A stretch of 11,322 bases of DNA from a bacterium (GCA_027619145.1 JAQCGA010000070.1:1-11322), one strand, 5' to 3'; shown: positions 1 to 6,461, counted from the stretch's first letter. The notes: a model not told the origin generated them from the letters alone. Program-made: numbers and translations.

Positions 1-932
1 GTCACGATGCGCAGTACTGGTTGTTCCTGGCGTTTTTCCTGAGTTTTGCGATTAAGGTACCGTTGTTTCCGTTTCATACCTGGTTGCCCGATGCGCACGT
101 GGAAGCGCCTACAGCGGGTAGTGTGATCCTGGCGGGTGTGTTGCTGAAGATGGGTACGTATGGGCTGATTCGGTTTTGCTTGCCATTGTTCCCTGCGGCA
201 GCGCTTCATTTTACGCCGTATATTATGGTGCTTGCAGTCATCGGGATTGTGTACGGTGCGTTGGTGGCCATGGTGCAGCCGGATATCAAGAAGCTGGTGG
301 CGTATTCAAGTGTGAGCCATCTGGGGTTTGTTGTGCTGGGCATTTTTGCGCTGAATGCGCAGGGGATGCAGGGCGGTATTTTGCAGATGGTGAGCCACGG
401 GATTTCTACGGGTGCACTGTTTTTGATGGTCGGAATGCTTTACGAGCGTCGCCATACACGCCAGATTTCAGATTTTGGTGGGCTGGCCAAGACAGTGCCT
501 GTGTTTTGCACCTTTTTTATGATTACGACGCTGTCGTCCATCGGGTTGCCCGGGTTAAACGGGTTTGTGGGCGAGTTTTTGATTTTGCTGGGTACGTTTA
601 AAGCCAACCCGGTGATTGGGATTATTGCGGCATCGGGCGTGATTCTGGCGGCAGTATATATGCTCTGGATGTTTCAGCGGGTGGTCTGGGGCGAGGTGAC
701 AAACGAAGAAAACCGGAACATGAAAGATTTGTCGATTCGAGAATGGGTTGTTCTGGTTCCACTTGTTGTACTTATGTTCTGGATTGGGGTGTATCCCCGA
801 TCGTTTACAGGCAAGACCGAGGCCTCGGTAAAGCATCTGATCTCTCAGGTGCAGGCCAGGCAGGCAGAAGGTTCCCAGAAGGCGTTTGCAGATGTTGATG
901 AGAAGGCGTCTGCAGCCATTCTCAACCGGTAG
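1..932 (+). CDS. nuoM: NADH-quinone oxidoreductase subunit M, C-terminal part (5' end outside window)
   Basis: NuoM is one of the three antiporter-like membrane subunits of respiratory complex I and forms one proton-translocating channel in the membrane arm. The frame is open from the first base (first whole codon at 3), so the gene starts upstream; 309 residues are visible, about the last three fifths of a usual 480-510 aa protein. The motif [19 protein letters not shown] is diagnostic. The key charges match E. coli NuoM: the lysine at 54-56 (Lys234), the lysine at 147-149 in [10 protein letters not shown] (Lys265), and the glutamate at 573-575 in GFVGEF (Glu407). The first of the paired glutamates and lysines lies outside the window. 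After the last membrane helix there is a polar tail of about 45 residues. The TAG stop is followed after 14 bp by the antiporter gene. Identity is certain; only the N-terminus is unknown. Confidence 0.97.
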   Translation, partial: HDAQYWLFLAFFLSFAIKVPLFPFHTWLPDAHVEAPTAGSVILAGVLLKMGTYGLIRFCLPLFPAAALHFTPYIMVLAVIGIVYGALVAMVQPDIKKLVAYSSVSHLGFVVLGIFALNAQGMQGGILQMVSHGISTGALFLMVGMLYERRHTRQISDFGGLAKTVPVFCTFFMITTLSSIGLPGLNGFVGEFLILLGTFKANPVIGIIAASGVILAAVYMLWMFQRVVWGEVTNEENRNMKDLSIREWVVLVPLVVLMFWIGVYPRSFTGKTEASVKHLISQVQARQAEGSQKAFADVDEKASAAILNR

Positions 933-946
933 AGGAGGGGTACCAT

Positions 947-2419
947 ATGCGAAGGGCCTTTTTCTTCTTAGTGATGGTCGGATTGAGCTTTCCGACTGCG
1001 GTGTTTGCTGCTTCGGAAGGTGGTGGGCATGCCAGCCTGGGAGAGATTCTGCCGCTGTGGAGTGTGATTCCGTTTGCCGGGATCTTGCTGTCGATAGCGG
1101 TTTTCCCGTTGATTAACGGGCACTGGTGGCATCACAACTTTGGCAAGGTGTCCGCAGCCTGGTCGGTGCTATTTGCGATTCCGTTCTTGATCGTTTATAA
1201 AGGAGCAGCGTTTCACGAGATTTTGCATATTTATTTGGCTGATTATATTCCGTTCATTATCCTGTTATGGGGTTTGTTTGTTGCAGGCGGCGGGATTGTG
1301 ATCCGGGGGACACTGGCAGGTACGCCGGTTGTGAATACGGCGATTCTGCTGCTTGGTACCCTTCTGGCGTCGTGGATGGGAACAACCGGAGCTTCGATGA
1401 TATTGATCCGGCCGCTGTTGCGTGCCAATGCCACGCGGAAGTCGAAGGTGCACGTGGTGGTATTTTTCATTTTCCTGGTGAGCAATATTGGGGGGTCTCT
1501 TACGCCGCTAGGAGATCCGCCGCTGTTTTTGGGTTTCTTGCACGGCGTGCCGTTTTTCTGGACAATGTCGCTGCTTCCCGAAATGGCGATGGTTTCGGGA
1601 ATTTTGCTGGCCCTGTTTTTTGCGCTGGATACGATGTATTATAATCGGGAACGGACGGAATTGGAAGCCGCTGAGGTTGTAGAGAAAGAGCCTCTGAGGA
1701 TTGACGGGCTTTACAATTTGATTTTCCTGGGTGGTATTATGGGTGCGGTTTTGATGAGCGGGATCTGGAATCCGCACATCGAAGTAAATATCCTTGGGGT
1801 TCACGTTGCGTTGCAGAGTATTTGCCGGGATTTGTTGATTGTGCTGATGGGCGTACTTTCGCTTAAGTTTACGCCCTGGAGTCTGCGGAAGGCCAACGAG
1901 TTTGACTGGTTTCCCATTAAGGAAGTGGGCTATTTGTTCGCTGGAATTTTTATGACGATTGTGCCGGCTCTGGCTATTTTGAAAGCTGGAGAACACGGTG
2001 CGCTGGCATTTGTGATTGCAGCAACCAAAGGGGATGCCAGTTATTTCTGGATTACCGGGATCCTGTCTAGTTTTCTGGACAATGCGCCGACTTATTTGAC
2101 GTTTTTCTCGTCTGCGCTGGGGAAACTGGGGCTGGATGAGGCGACCATTGCACAGGCATTGCGGATGTCCCAGGACCAGTGGGGGACCCTGGGGGTGGAT
2201 ACGGCCAAACTGGAATTGTTTGTAGGCTATTTGAAGGCCATTTCAGTGGGCGCGGTATTTATGGGGGCCAATACCTATATTGGCAACGCGCCGAACTTTA
2301 TGGTTAAATCCATTGCAGAGGCCGGCGGCGTAAAGATGCCGAGCTTTTTCGGGTATATGGCTTATTCAGGGTTGATTTTGATCCCGATCTTTGTGCTGGT
2401 GACGTTTGTATTCTTTTAG
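947..2419 (+). CDS. nhaD: NhaD-type Na+/H+ antiporter (ion transporter superfamily)
   Basis: This is a 490-aa polytopic membrane protein of the ArsB/NhaD ion transporter superfamily, most likely exchanging Na+ for H+. Residues 1-21 look like a cleavable signal peptide (MRR, hydrophobic core, VFA before ASEGG). The first repeat half carries the signature SNIGGSLTPLGDPP (residues 179-192, Asp190). The second half carries FLDNAPTYL (Asp378) and GNAPN (446-450), the paired half-helix motifs of this family. Two hydrophilic stretches, about 159-169 (basic) and 231-257 (acidic and basic), should be cytoplasmic loops. The ATG at 947 follows GAGGAGGGG, which begins at the last base of the nuoM stop codon, so it is almost certainly cotranscribed with nuoM. 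A gap of 124 bp separates it from nuoN. Family membership is clear from the sequence. The Na+ substrate is inferred from the family and from its location among complex I genes; a carboxylate or other anion substrate is less likely. The symbol marks the family, not a proven orthologue. Confidence 0.85.
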   Translation: MRRAFFFLVMVGLSFPTAVFAASEGGGHASLGEILPLWSVIPFAGILLSIAVFPLINGHWWHHNFGKVSAAWSVLFAIPFLIVYKGAAFHEILHIYLADYIPFIILLWGLFVAGGGIVIRGTLAGTPVVNTAILLLGTLLASWMGTTGASMILIRPLLRANATRKSKVHVVVFFIFLVSNIGGSLTPLGDPPLFLGFLHGVPFFWTMSLLPEMAMVSGILLALFFALDTMYYNRERTELEAAEVVEKEPLRIDGLYNLIFLGGIMGAVLMSGIWNPHIEVNILGVHVALQSICRDLLIVLMGVLSLKFTPWSLRKANEFDWFPIKEVGYLFAGIFMTIVPALAILKAGEHGALAFVIAATKGDASYFWITGILSSFLDNAPTYLTFFSSALGKLGLDEATIAQALRMSQDQWGTLGVDTAKLELFVGYLKAISVGAVFMGANTYIGNAPNFMVKSIAEAGGVKMPSFFGYMAYSGLILIPIFVLVTFVFF

Positions 2420-2479
2420 ATCCAGGCAGCAGGACGTTTGCAGTAACTGAGTGAAACGCAAGAATTGGCGAATTTACGC

Positions 2480-2508
2480 TTGACTTTTGTACTGCCAACT
2501 TGTTAGTT
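2480..2508 (+). promoter_or_regulatory. weak candidate sigma-70-type promoter in the nhaD-nuoN gap
   Basis: The 124-bp spacer 2420-2543 is visibly richer in A and T than the genes around it. It contains TTGACT at 2480-2485, close to the -35 consensus. The hexamer 17 bases downstream (TTAGTT, 2503-2508) is a poor -10 box, and no better one is seen at usual spacing. A promoter here would let nuoN and the atp genes be transcribed independently of the upstream nuo genes. No convincing terminator follows nhaD. This is a position-based suggestion only. Confidence 0.22.
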
Positions 2509-2531
2509 AATTCCGTCAATGAATTCACTTT

Positions 2532-2536
2532 AAGGA
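2532..2536 (+). promoter_or_regulatory. ribosome-binding site supporting the TTG start of nuoN
   Basis: AAGGA lies 7 bases before TTG at 2544. No in-frame ATG or GTG is near a Shine-Dalgarno sequence at this point, and the protein read from the TTG begins like other NuoN proteins (PELNW, then the first membrane helix). This is what decides the start. Confidence 0.65.
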
Positions 2537-2543
2537 TTCCGCT

Positions 2544-3992
2544 TTGCCCGAGTTAAACTGGACCATCCTCATTCCGTCGTTGATTGTAGCGGTGTTTGCA
2601 CTTCTGGTGCTCTGCATCGATATTATCTGGCCCAGAAACCAGGGCATGGGCGGTGCGTATACGGCGCTGGCAGGCACGGTTGTAGCGTTGTTGGCCTGTG
2701 TGCGACTGTGGGGCATTCCAGAGGCGGTGGTTGGGTTTGGCGGGATGCTGGTGCTGGATCATTTTGCGTTGTTTGCCAATGTGATTTTTTTGACTGGAAC
2801 CGGGCTGACCATTTTTATTTCTACCGGCTATTTGCAGCGGGAAGAGAGCCATCGTAGCGAATATTATTTGTTGTTGCTTATGGCTACGCTGGGAATGATG
2901 TTGATGGCGGCCGGGACGGATCTGATTGTGATCTTTCTGGGCCTGGAGCTGATGTCGATTTCGCTGTATATTCTGGTTGGCTTTTTGCGGAACCGCCGAA
3001 TTTCGAACGAAGCTTCTTTAAAGTATTTGCTTCTGGGTGCGTTTGCCACTGGATTTCTTCTTTATGGGATTGCGTTGATTTATGGCGCAACCGGATCGAC
3101 CAACTTGCACCGGATTGGAGCAGTGGTTTCTGGCCAGCAAGATAATGGAAACCTGATGCTTTTGGCCGGGATGGTGTTGCTGATTGTAGGATTTGCCTTT
3201 AAAGTGTCTGCTGCACCGTTTCATATGTGGGCACCGGATGTGTACGAAGGGGCTCCAACTGCAATTACGGCGTTTATTTCGGCCGGGCCCAAAGCTGCAG
3301 CATTTGCCGCTTTCTTACGTGTTTTGACCACGTCGATGGATTCTCTGCAGATGGAATGGGCGCCGGTGCTGTGGGTGCTGGCGGTGCTGACGATGACGGT
3401 GGGGAACCTGGGTGCGCTGAGTCAGCAAAATATCAAACGAATGCTGGCGTATTCCAGTGTGGCGCACGCCGGGTACGTGCTGGTGGCACTTACGGCGGCC
3501 AGCGCCAAAGGAATTACTGCGGCGCTGTTTTACATGCTGGCGTATACGTTTATGAATATTGGTGCTTTTGCGGTAATTATTCTGGTAGGCCGCAAGGGTG
3601 AAGAGAATTTGGATATTGCGAGTTATGCGGGCCTTGGATTTCGACGCCCGGCACTGGGTTTGGCAATGACCCTGTTTATGTTGTCGCTTGCTGGCCTGCC
3701 TCCTACTGCTGGATTTTTTGGCAAGTTTTATATTTTTAGCGCGGCAGTGGAAGCCAATTTAATTTCCCTGGCAGTTATTGGGGTGTTGAACAGCCTGATT
3801 TCAGTGTATTTTTATTTGGGCGTTGTGGTGAGCATGTATATGAAAAAACCCACAGAAGAAGCTACGGCATTTACGCTTTCGGGCTTCGCCCGCGTGGCTC
3901 TGGTGATTACGTCTGTGGCTACGCTCTATATTGGGCTTGCACCAACGCGGTTTTTGCAACTGGCCCAGGAAACCGTTTCATCCTTGATGTAA
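2544..3992 (+). CDS. nuoN: NADH-quinone oxidoreductase subunit N
   Basis: NuoN is the antiporter-like subunit of complex I next to the connecting part of the membrane arm, and provides one proton channel. The protein is 482 aa, the normal length, with about 14 membrane helices. The residues of the proton path are in place and sit almost at E. coli numbers: Glu135 in GLELMSISLY (E133), Lys220 in FKVSAAPFHMWAPD (K217), Lys250 in AGPKAAAF (K247), and Lys394 in GFFGKFYIF (K395). The discontinuous-helix motif PFHMWAPDVYEGAPT is intact. The start is a TTG with AAGGA 7 bases upstream, which may give modest initiation. In most nuo operons nuoN follows nuoM directly; here the antiporter gene and a 124-bp spacer intervene. 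It is followed after 31 bp by atpZ, so the end of the nuo cluster runs into the atp operon. Confidence 0.97.
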   Translation: MPELNWTILIPSLIVAVFALLVLCIDIIWPRNQGMGGAYTALAGTVVALLACVRLWGIPEAVVGFGGMLVLDHFALFANVIFLTGTGLTIFISTGYLQREESHRSEYYLLLLMATLGMMLMAAGTDLIVIFLGLELMSISLYILVGFLRNRRISNEASLKYLLLGAFATGFLLYGIALIYGATGSTNLHRIGAVVSGQQDNGNLMLLAGMVLLIVGFAFKVSAAPFHMWAPDVYEGAPTAITAFISAGPKAAAFAAFLRVLTTSMDSLQMEWAPVLWVLAVLTMTVGNLGALSQQNIKRMLAYSSVAHAGYVLVALTAASAKGITAALFYMLAYTFMNIGAFAVIILVGRKGEENLDIASYAGLGFRRPALGLAMTLFMLSLAGLPPTAGFFGKFYIFSAAVEANLISLAVIGVLNSLISVYFYLGVVVSMYMKKPTEEATAFTLSGFARVALVITSVATLYIGLAPTRFLQLAQETVSSLM

Positions 3993-4010
3993 ACGATGTA
4001 TTCTCCGAGC

Positions 4011-4038
4011 GGAGGCCCCCTTTATGAAGGGGGATTCC
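4011..4038 (+). promoter_or_regulatory. hairpin enclosing the atpZ ribosome-binding site and start codon
   Basis: The arms CCCCCTT (4016-4022) and AAGGGGG (4027-4033) are perfectly complementary, with the 4-base loop TATG. The atpZ ATG (4024-4026) lies in this loop. Below a G/A mismatch the stem can continue: GGAG (4011-4014), which is the Shine-Dalgarno sequence, pairs with TTCC (4035-4038), including one G-T wobble. A second possible partner of the Shine-Dalgarno is CTCC at 4003-4006. The structure would hold back atpZ initiation unless it is melted. No T-tract follows, so it does not look like a terminator. The pairing is seen directly; the regulatory role is inferred. Confidence 0.5.
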
Positions 4039-4305
4039 AAGTCATCCAGCCTGGCGCGGGTCTATCAACAAGCTGGACCCTATTTGAGCCTGGGAATCGA
4101 ATTTGTTGCTTCGATCCTGCTTTGTCTGTTCGCAGGGCGCTGGTTGGACAGCAAGCTGGGAACCGAGCCGGCGTTTTTGTTGGTGGGTGTGTTTCTGGGG
4201 GCTGCGGCCGGATTTTACAGCTTTTTCCGGAAGGTGATGAATCTTCAGGAAAAAGAAAAAAAGAAGGCCGGACAAAAGGGGCCGGAGGCGAAGTGTGAAG
4301 AGTGA
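4024..4305 (+). CDS. atpZ: AtpZ/AtpI family protein (small Fo-associated membrane protein)
   Basis: This is a 93-aa protein of the family often called ATPase gene 1 or AtpZ, encoded at the head of many atp operons. It has two predicted membrane helices (about 19-38 and 50-68) joined by the family signature GRWLDSKLGTEP (38-49), a basic N-terminus and a long, very basic C-terminal tail (EKEKKKAGQKG). In alkaliphilic Bacillus, AtpZ and AtpI together have been linked to Mg2+ uptake; elsewhere their role is unclear, perhaps helping Fo assembly. The ATG is preceded by GGAGG (4011-4015) at 8 bases, both lying inside a hairpin. The gene ends 11 nt inside atpI, so translation of the two is coupled. 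Identity rests on topology, signature and position. Confidence 0.85.
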   Translation: MKGDSKSSSLARVYQQAGPYLSLGIEFVASILLCLFAGRWLDSKLGTEPAFLLVGVFLGAAAGFYSFFRKVMNLQEKEKKKAGQKGPEAKCEE

Positions 4306-4699
4306 GTTTGCCCGTTTTATCCGGCAGGTTGGTCTGGTGCTTCTTGGAACGTGGGTACTGGCGGCCTATCCTTTGTATGTGTACGGAAACAGTTCAATTG
4401 TTCGGGCTGCTGTTGTAGGTTGTGCACTCTGTACGATCAATGTGCTGGCCGGGTGCCTGTCTGCGGTGTGGGCGGTTGAGAAGTCTCAGCAGGTATTTTT
4501 GAAGACGTTGTTTGGTGGGTTGACGGTGCGGCTGTTGGGGTTGGGTCTGATATTTTTCTTGCTAATCAAGTTTACATCTGTACATGTTGTTGGGCTTACG
4601 CTTTCTCTGTTTGTGTTTTATGTGGTGTTTCAGGTTCTGGAGATTCGGTTTTTGATCACGCGCCTCGCTTCCGGGCAGGCGCCCAAAGAAGGAGTGTAG
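4295..4699 (+). CDS. atpI: ATP synthase subunit I (AtpI)
   Basis: AtpI is a poorly conserved Fo accessory protein of about 120-135 aa. In some bacteria it acts as a chaperone for assembly of the c ring. This 134-aa protein has four predicted hydrophobic helices and little else: a short basic N-terminus (RFIRQ), a TVRLLGLG segment in the second half, and a polar C-terminus (SGQAPKEGV). The GTG start at 4295 has GGAGG (4284-4288) 6 bases upstream, inside the end of atpZ, which it overlaps by 11 nt. The overlap and the position before atpB support the call more than the sequence itself does. It is followed by atpB after 4 bases. An unrelated small membrane protein cannot be wholly excluded. Confidence 0.8.
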   Translation: MKSEFARFIRQVGLVLLGTWVLAAYPLYVYGNSSIVRAAVVGCALCTINVLAGCLSAVWAVEKSQQVFLKTLFGGLTVRLLGLGLIFFLLIKFTSVHVVGLTLSLFVFYVVFQVLEIRFLITRLASGQAPKEGV

Positions 4700-4703
4700 T
4701 ACC

Positions 4704-5519
4704 ATGGCGGAAGGGGCTGCGGCCGCTGGACACGGGGCCGAAGGTGGCAGCAATTTTATCATGGATCACATTCTGGACTCTTCCGAGCTCCATTTGCCCG
4801 GGGTGCATGTCCATTTGCCCCATCTTGAGCTGTTCGGCATTGATCTATCTATTACAACGCACCTGGTGATGATGTGGGTGGCGTCTCTCTTTTTGATTCT
4901 GGTTCTGGGGATTTCCACGCGCCGCCGGGGGTTGATCCCACGCGGAGTTGGGAATGTGGTTGAGGCGCTTGTGGTGTTCATTCGAGATGAACTCGCCATT
5001 CCCAATATTGGAAAAAAGGAGTCTCAGAAATTTCTGCCTTTCTTGTTCACGATATTCTTTTTTATTTTAGCGTGTAACTTGCTGGGGCTGATTCCGTTTG
5101 GCGCTACGGCTACGGCGAATATCAATGTGACCGCTGCGCTGGCTTTGCTGGCATTTGTGATGATCCAGGTAGGGGGTATGATTCACAATGGTCCGTTCGG
5201 GTATTTTAAGAATTTGATCCCGCACGGGTTGCCGGCCTGGTTGTTGCCCATTATGATTCCGATTGAGATTGTGAGTCTGTTTACCAAACCGTTTGCGCTG
5301 TGTATTCGTTTGTTTGCCAATATGACGGCTGGTCACGTAGTTATTCTGTCTTTGATCGGGTTGATCTTTATTCTGAAATCGCTTGCGGTTGCCCCGGCTT
5401 CGGTGCTCTTCGCGCTTGGGGTATATCTGCTGGAAATCTTTGTGGCATTTGTACAGGCTTATATTTTTACTCTGTTGTCTGCTGTGTTTATTGGGATGGC
5501 AGTACATCAGGAGCACTAA
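4704..5519 (+). CDS. atpB: ATP synthase Fo subunit a
   Basis: Subunit a holds the two half-channels that carry protons to and from the c ring. The 271-aa protein has an Ala/Gly- and His-rich N-terminus (several HxH pairs in residues 30-60) before the first helix. The essential arginine is Arg202 in KPFALCIRLFANMTAGH (E. coli R210), and the helix-5 glutamine is Gln251 in FVQAYIF (E. coli Q252). His211 and Glu244 occupy the positions of E. coli Glu219 and His245: the pair is swapped, as in mitochondria and many other bacteria. The motif ALCIRLFANMTAGH and the PIMIPIEI segment resemble the FCB-group type. ATG at 4704 follows AAGGAG (4689-4694), which overlaps the end of atpI. A terminator-like hairpin lies just downstream, before atpE. 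Confidence 0.97.
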   Translation: MAEGAAAAGHGAEGGSNFIMDHILDSSELHLPGVHVHLPHLELFGIDLSITTHLVMMWVASLFLILVLGISTRRRGLIPRGVGNVVEALVVFIRDELAIPNIGKKESQKFLPFLFTIFFFILACNLLGLIPFGATATANINVTAALALLAFVMIQVGGMIHNGPFGYFKNLIPHGLPAWLLPIMIPIEIVSLFTKPFALCIRLFANMTAGHVVILSLIGLIFILKSLAVAPASVLFALGVYLLEIFVAFVQAYIFTLLSAVFIGMAVHQEH

Positions 5520-5534
5520 GTTTTTTCAAGACGG

Positions 5535-5561
5535 ATAGAAACCGTCCGGTTTCTATTTTTT
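5535..5561 (+). terminator. terminator-like hairpin between atpB and atpE (attenuator or mRNA-processing site)
   Basis: ATAGAAACCG (5535-5544) and CGGTTTCTAT (5547-5556) are perfect inverted copies separated by TC; in practice this gives 9 pairs with a 4-base loop. The right arm runs straight into six Ts (5556-5561). This is the form of an intrinsic terminator acting on the + strand only, since the other strand has no T-tract. It lies inside an operon, 15 bases after the atpB stop codon and 24 before the atpE start, so it more likely causes partial termination or protects a processed 3' or 5' end than ends the operon. Confidence 0.6.
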
Positions 5562-5572
5562 CCACGTTCAAC

Positions 5573-5579
5573 AAGGAGG
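5573..5579 (+). promoter_or_regulatory. strong ribosome-binding site deciding the GTG start of atpE
   Basis: AAGGAGG lies 6 bases before GTG at 5586. The alternative in-frame ATG at 5607 has only a weak GCGG upstream. The near-perfect site fits the high synthesis needed for the c subunit, present in roughly 8-15 copies per complex. Confidence 0.8.
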
Positions 5580-5585
5580 CGTTCT

Positions 5586-5834
5586 GTGGCAGCAGAAGCG
5601 GTAGGCATGGCAGCGGAGGCATACGGTTATTTGTCCGCCGGTATTGGTGCTGGAATTGTGACTTTGGGCGCAGGACTAGGTATTGGAAAAATTGCTTCCC
5701 AGGCAATGGACGGAACGGCACGGCAGCCGGAAGCGTCGGGTGATATCCGGACGTCGATGATTATTGCTGCTGCATTGATTGAAGGTATCTCGCTGTTCGG
5801 ACAGGTGGTCTGTATCCTGCTGGCCCTGAAGTAA
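5586..5834 (+). CDS. atpE: ATP synthase Fo subunit c (H+-type)
   Basis: Subunit c forms the rotating proteolipid ring. The 82-aa protein is two membrane helices joined by a polar loop with the invariant ARQPEA (45-50). Helix 1 has the GxGxGxG packing motif (G28, G30, G32, G34). Helix 2 carries the ion-binding carboxylate Glu66. Compared with the Na+ ring of Ilyobacter tartaricus, the ligand Gln32 is Ile33 here, Ser66 is Gly67, Thr67 is Ile68 and Tyr70 is Phe71, so the ring should bind H+. The GTG start is chosen for its AAGGAGG site; it adds a short N-terminal near-repeat (AAEAVGM, AAEAYGY). A start at the ATG at 5607 would give 75 aa, also a normal length. A hairpin precedes the gene and a 117-bp gap follows it. 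Confidence 0.97.
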   Translation: MAAEAVGMAAEAYGYLSAGIGAGIVTLGAGLGIGKIASQAMDGTARQPEASGDIRTSMIIAAALIEGISLFGQVVCILLALK

Positions 5835-5884
5835 AACATACAGGACCGTGCAATACAGGGTATTTGTGGGTGCAGGAACGAAAG

Positions 5885-5920
5885 TTGATATTTTCCGTGT
5901 GCGCATAGATGCCATATCAA
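5885..5920 (+). repeat. inverted repeat in the atpE-atpF gap
   Basis: TTGATAT (5885-5891) and ATATCAA (5914-5920) are perfect inverted copies 22 bases apart. The pairing can extend by a G-T wobble and one A-T pair outwards, and the small palindrome TGCGCA lies between the arms. It sits in the longest gap of the atp operon (5835-5951, 117 bp), where nothing codes. It could be an operator-like dyad or an RNA stem affecting the balance of c and b subunits. No T-tract follows. Seven A/T-rich pairs could arise by chance. Confidence 0.3.
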
Positions 5921-5951
5921 TTCGCCTGTACGAAACTAAAGGATATGCTGT

Positions 5952-6446
5952 ATGTTAGATATTAATCCCGGTCTGATTATTTGGACCATTATTACGTTTC
6001 TGGCTTTGATGCTGGTTCTCCGAATGGTTGCCTGGAAGCCTTTGTTGGCCATGCTGGACGAGCGAGAAACGCGCATTCGGGAAGCACTGGACCAGGCTGA
6101 AAAAGCCCGCCAGGAAGCCCAGGCTTCGGCTACAGAAAACCTGAAGGCGCTGGAAAAAGCCCAGGCTGAGGCCCGGCAGGCAATTGCTGAGGGCCGAGAA
6201 GCGGCTGAACGGGTGGCGCAAGACGTCCGGGAACGGGCGGAAGGCGAGGCCCGGCAGATGCTGGAGCAGGCACAACGTGCCATTCGGCAAGAAAAAGAAC
6301 AAGCAATCCAGGAATTGCGCACCCAGGTGGCGGACCTGGCGATTCAGGCCGCTGGCAAGTTGTTGGATGAAAACCTGGACGAGGCCCGAAATCGGAAAAT
6401 CGTAGATGAGTTTATCGACCGTATTCCGGGTCCGAGCCGGAACTGA
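5952..6446 (+). CDS. atpF: ATP synthase Fo subunit b
   Basis: Subunit b forms the peripheral stalk that holds F1 against rotation. The 164-aa protein has one N-terminal membrane helix (about 7-28, ending WKP at 28-30) and then a long, charged Ala/Glu/Arg-rich helix predicted to form a right-handed coiled coil (about 35-120), followed by the delta-binding C-terminal region (VADLAIQAAGKLLDENLDE). The length is usual. There is only one b gene and no b' copy, so the stalk should be a homodimer. ATG at 5952 has AAAGGA (5938-5943) 8 bases upstream. An upstream ATG at 5945 runs into a stop after six codons. It is followed by atpH after 15 bases. Confidence 0.96.
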   Translation: MLDINPGLIIWTIITFLALMLVLRMVAWKPLLAMLDERETRIREALDQAEKARQEAQASATENLKALEKAQAEARQAIAEGREAAERVAQDVRERAEGEARQMLEQAQRAIRQEKEQAIQELRTQVADLAIQAAGKLLDENLDEARNRKIVDEFIDRIPGPSRN

Positions 6447-6461
6447 CCTCTGGAGCAGATC

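Noticed and set aside
2433..2460. Possible terminator after nhaD (CGTTT with AAACG around CAG/CTG)
   Set aside because: The stem is short and interrupted, and no T-tract follows.
4704..5519. Swap of the E. coli Glu219/His245 pair in subunit a (His211/Glu244 here)
   Set aside because: The same swap is well known in mitochondrial and many bacterial a subunits, so it is not novel.
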